Positions 63,233 through 63,958 of a stretch of DNA of 63,958 nt are shown one piece after another. Within the stretch, counting starts at the first letter, position 1; the number at the start of each line of letters is the position of its first letter. The stretch lies in NCBI GenBank assembly GCA_015064255.1, contig SVSP01000013.1, positions 1 to 63,958 of the forward strand. Direction: 5' to 3'. Source of the stretch: Oscillospiraceae bacterium (GTDB taxonomy: Bacteria; Bacillota; Clostridia; Oscillospirales; CAG-272). The notes under the pieces are model-generated. The model saw only the letters and a program-made list of their open reading frames with translations, was not told where the DNA came from and searched no databases. The position numbers were made by a program, and so were the translations under genes.

Positions 63233-63934
63233 ATGAAAATTTTGGCAGTTGATACGAGTGCGCTCACGCTCAGCGTGGCACTCACAGAAGATAAAAAGCC
63301 GATAGCACAGACAACTCTGAATACCGGTCATACGCATAGCGAAACGCTCCTTCCGGCACTCGAAAAGCTTATGGACTTCGCTTCGTGGAAGGTCAGCGAT
63401 ATTGACCTCTTCGCGGTTTCAGACGGTCCCGGCTCGTTTACAGGCGTGAGAATAGGTGTTTCCTTCGTAAAGGGCCTTGCATTCGGCGGTAAAACCTGCG
63501 TTGGAGTTTCGACACTCGAAGCTCTTGCATATAATCTGCTTGGATTCAAAGGCATTATTTCCCCGGTGATGGACGCAAGACGCGGACAGTTCTATAATGC
63601 ACTTTTTGAGTCAGACGGAAAGACTCTTACAAGACTCTCTGAGGATAGAGCAATATCTGCAGAAGAACTCGAAAAGGATCTTGAAAAGCACGCGGATAAA
63701 ACGATATATCTTTGCGGCGACGGCTACGAAATAGCTCGAAAAATGCTGAAAAATGAAAATATCGAGGAAACTCCCGAGGCACTTCTTAAGCAGAATGCTT
63801 ATAGCGTCGCTATGGTGGCGCTCAAAGAATACGATGCGGGAAGAACGCTTGATGATAGCAGCCTCTCTCCTACGTATCTCAGAGTTCCGCAGGCAGAGCG
63901 CGAGCGTCTTGAAAGAGAAAAGAAAGGGAACTAA
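63233..63934 (+). CDS. tsaB: tRNA threonylcarbamoyladenosine biosynthesis protein TsaB
   Basis: 233 residues. ILAVDTSALTLSVAL, HTHSETLLPALEKLM, AVSDGPGSFTGVRIGVSFVKGLA and VMDARRGQFYNALF are diagnostic for TsaB. It is a partner of TsaD and TsaE in t6A37 formation. It starts 13 bases after tsaE, and ends 24 bases before the window edge. The C-terminal SPTYLRVPQAE is also typical. It is complete within the window. Confidence 0.94.
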   Translation: MKILAVDTSALTLSVALTEDKKPIAQTTLNTGHTHSETLLPALEKLMDFASWKVSDIDLFAVSDGPGSFTGVRIGVSFVKGLAFGGKTCVGVSTLEALAYNLLGFKGIISPVMDARRGQFYNALFESDGKTLTRLSEDRAISAEELEKDLEKHADKTIYLCGDGYEIARKMLKNENIEETPEALLKQNAYSVAMVALKEYDAGRTLDDSSLSPTYLRVPQAERERLEREKKGN

Positions 63935-63958
63935 GCACCCTTCAAGACGCTCGCGCTC

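Overview
The window reads as chromosome of a Gram-positive, obligately anaerobic Clostridia-type bacterium, probably a gut commensal (inference). The support is a phenylalanine T-box ahead of pheS-pheT, yajC next to a TIGR04086-type membrane gene, YhaM, RarA, a class III (oxygen-sensitive) ribonucleotide reductase, an anaerobic sulfatase-maturating enzyme, many AGGAGG ribosome sites, TTGACA/TATAAT promoters and many lipoproteins. No rRNA, tRNA, CRISPR array or complete insertion sequence was seen. Genes for host or plant glycans recur: a Cys-type sulfatase with its maturase, a GH2 beta-mannosidase, a CE2-like esterase, a sialidase-fold protein and a GH42/fucosidase-like hydrolase.

Layout. 0.1-4.3 kb: lipoprotein, then anSME-sulfatase-DUF362. 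4.4-9.7 kb, minus strand: a compact phage head cassette (small terminase, large terminase, small membrane protein, portal, scaffold, P22-like coat, gp4-like adaptor) with no integrase, replication, tail or lysis gene. A LexA-like dyad lies between it and rarA. 9.9-15 kb: rarA, an E2-like acyltransferase relative, a small lipoprotein, beta-mannosidase. 15-22 kb: a trigger-factor-like FKBP lipoprotein, two membrane proteins, a GNAT, yajC, a TIGR04086 protein, the CE2-like esterase, a possible 32-residue membrane peptide. 22-28 kb: rsuA, an orphan sugar-ABC ATPase, an SGNH hydrolase, yhaM with an altered HD motif, a lipoprotein with an Asp-Thr repeat. 28-33.6 kb, minus strand: a membrane-anchored IS630-transposase-like protein, then MoxR, DUF58 and DUF4129-type genes, then two small genes whose first ribosome site lies inside the preceding terminator. 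33.7-39 kb: U32 peptidase, T-box, pheST. 39-44 kb: a sialidase-AraC-sialidase fusion and a TIM-barrel hydrolase. 44-48.2 kb: nrdG-nrdD-trxB behind tandem NrdR-like boxes. 48.4-53.6 kb: hydrolase, coaD, rpe, ispF, ispD, M18 aminopeptidase. 53.9-58.2 kb: a six-BIG2 lipoprotein ending in a VanX-like domain without its zinc ligands, and two sugar isomerase/epimerase genes. 58.4-63.9 kb: a frameshifted lipoprotein gene, Lrp regulator plus aminotransferase, fhs, tsaE, tsaB.

How parts fit. AnSME should activate the adjacent sulfatase. The reductase operon encodes the activase (NrdG), the reductase with a fused redoxin domain and a thioredoxin reductase, a self-contained electron path. MoxR-DUF58-DUF4129 is a familiar but poorly understood membrane module. 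The most unusual items are the tailless capsid cassette with a possible SOS operator, the exapted membrane-bound transposase, the sialidase-AraC-sialidase protein and the pseudo-VanX lipoprotein.
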